The notes under the pieces are model-generated. The model made no database searches, was not told the DNA's origin, and saw only the letters and a list, made by a program, of their open reading frames with translations. The translations under genes were made by a program, and so were the position numbers. 28,438 bases of DNA from Folioceros fuciformis (lineage: Eukaryota; Anthocerotophyta; Anthocerotopsida; Anthocerotales), in assembly GCA_049999805.1 (NCBI GenBank), contig JBNGIO010005602.1, forward strand, positions 1 to 28,438, in the 5' to 3' direction. Shown piece after piece: positions 28,071 to 28,438 of the stretch (positions within the stretch are counted from its first letter, which is position 1; each line of letters begins with the position of its first letter).

Positions 28071-28438
28071 CAGGCAGCCAGTATTGCAATTAAGGGGAAC
28101 GCCAGCACAGTGGAGACAAGAACCGTAAAGATACTTACGGCTTGCCTCAACACCCAGTTGCATCAGGATGGGGGTGGTATCTGGACAGTGGAGCCACCGC
28201 CCACATATGCAATGATCGTACTCTATTCACCAAGCTGGATACTTGTCTTCTTAAGGAAAGGGTTTTACTTGGTGACAAATAGAGTAGATCCAGCCCGCCA
28301 ATCATGAGACAAGGCACTTGCGAACTTCCCCTCGAGGACGGTTCAGTGCTTACCTTGGAGCATGTGCTCCTAGTCCTACAGATGGGCAAGATGTTGAGAG
28401 TAAAAGCCAACACATAGTCTAAGTAACGTTAGGGTTAG
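28071..28438 (+). pseudogene. Element D protease, partial
   Basis: The active-site motif WYLDSGATAHICND starts at 28175 (Asp codon 28184-28186), with the intact DSG that E has lost. VLLGDK and a TAG (28280 region) follow, then LEDGSVLTLEHV in a shifted frame. Integrase and RT would lie beyond the window end. Confidence 0.85.

Larger units (their letters stand above)
19663..28438 (+). mobile_element. Ty1/copia retrotransposon D, partial, split by element E, runs off window
   Basis: An upstream coding-like region, gag and the start of protease are recognisable in order. E is inserted in gag at the CGCCC site, and the frame is in register across it (KIGTA then TLTVEDN). No 5' LTR is recognised and the rest of pol lies beyond 28438. 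The start coordinate is the first coding-like base, not a measured end. D's Gag resembles E's, so they are related families. Confidence 0.82.

Overview
The window is an intergenic, transposon-built stretch of what is most likely a land-plant genome. No host gene, tRNA, rRNA or CRISPR array could be supported. The call rests on the density and style of the elements: Ty1/copia (Pseudoviridae-type) LTR retrotransposons with gag-pro-IN-RT-RNaseH order, short LTRs and primer-binding sites complementary to initiator-Met tRNA. Assembly gaps (one of 100 N, four of 10 N) mark a scaffolded draft. The species cannot be named from the sequence.

Layout. Positions 1-4460 are non-genic: a pyrimidine-rich flank, a 100-N gap, then about 3.1 kb of G/C-rich degenerate repeat. 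Positions 4461-6208 look like the decayed 3' end of an older LTR element (polypurine tracts, a candidate LTR start at 5688, simple repeats). From 6209 to 19061 there is a three-level nest whose junctions can be read base by base. Copia element A (+ strand, 175-bp LTRs, target duplication GGGCA) sits inside a 52-bp tandem array. Copia element B (- strand, 6967-14568, duplication AATGG) is inserted in A's gag. Element C (- strand, 11205-12639, duplication ATTAG) is inserted in B's protease. After the 52-bp array, 19265-28438 is a second nest: copia element D (+ strand, gag and protease visible, running off the window) split by copia element E (+ strand, 21163-27789, 211-bp LTRs, duplication CGCCC).

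All five elements are dead copies, with stops, frameshifts, lost catalytic or zinc ligands, or truncation. Removing each insertion with one copy of its target duplication puts the interrupted reading frame back in register for A, B and D, which fixes the order of events: A before B before C, and D before E. Element A's LTRs differ at 5 of 175 positions and E's at 7 of 211.

The most unusual feature is that four of the five elements (B, C, D, E) carry an extra sense-strand reading frame between the 5' LTR/PBS and gag. In C it is a clean 191-codon ORF ending 10 nt before the gag ATG. In B, C and E it contains a heptad-like helical segment, and in E also a Cys/His-rich region. Two elements also have non-canonical LTR ends (TA..TA in B, TG..TA in E), and C's LTR promoter carries a 16-bp palindromic repeat array just upstream of its TATA box.
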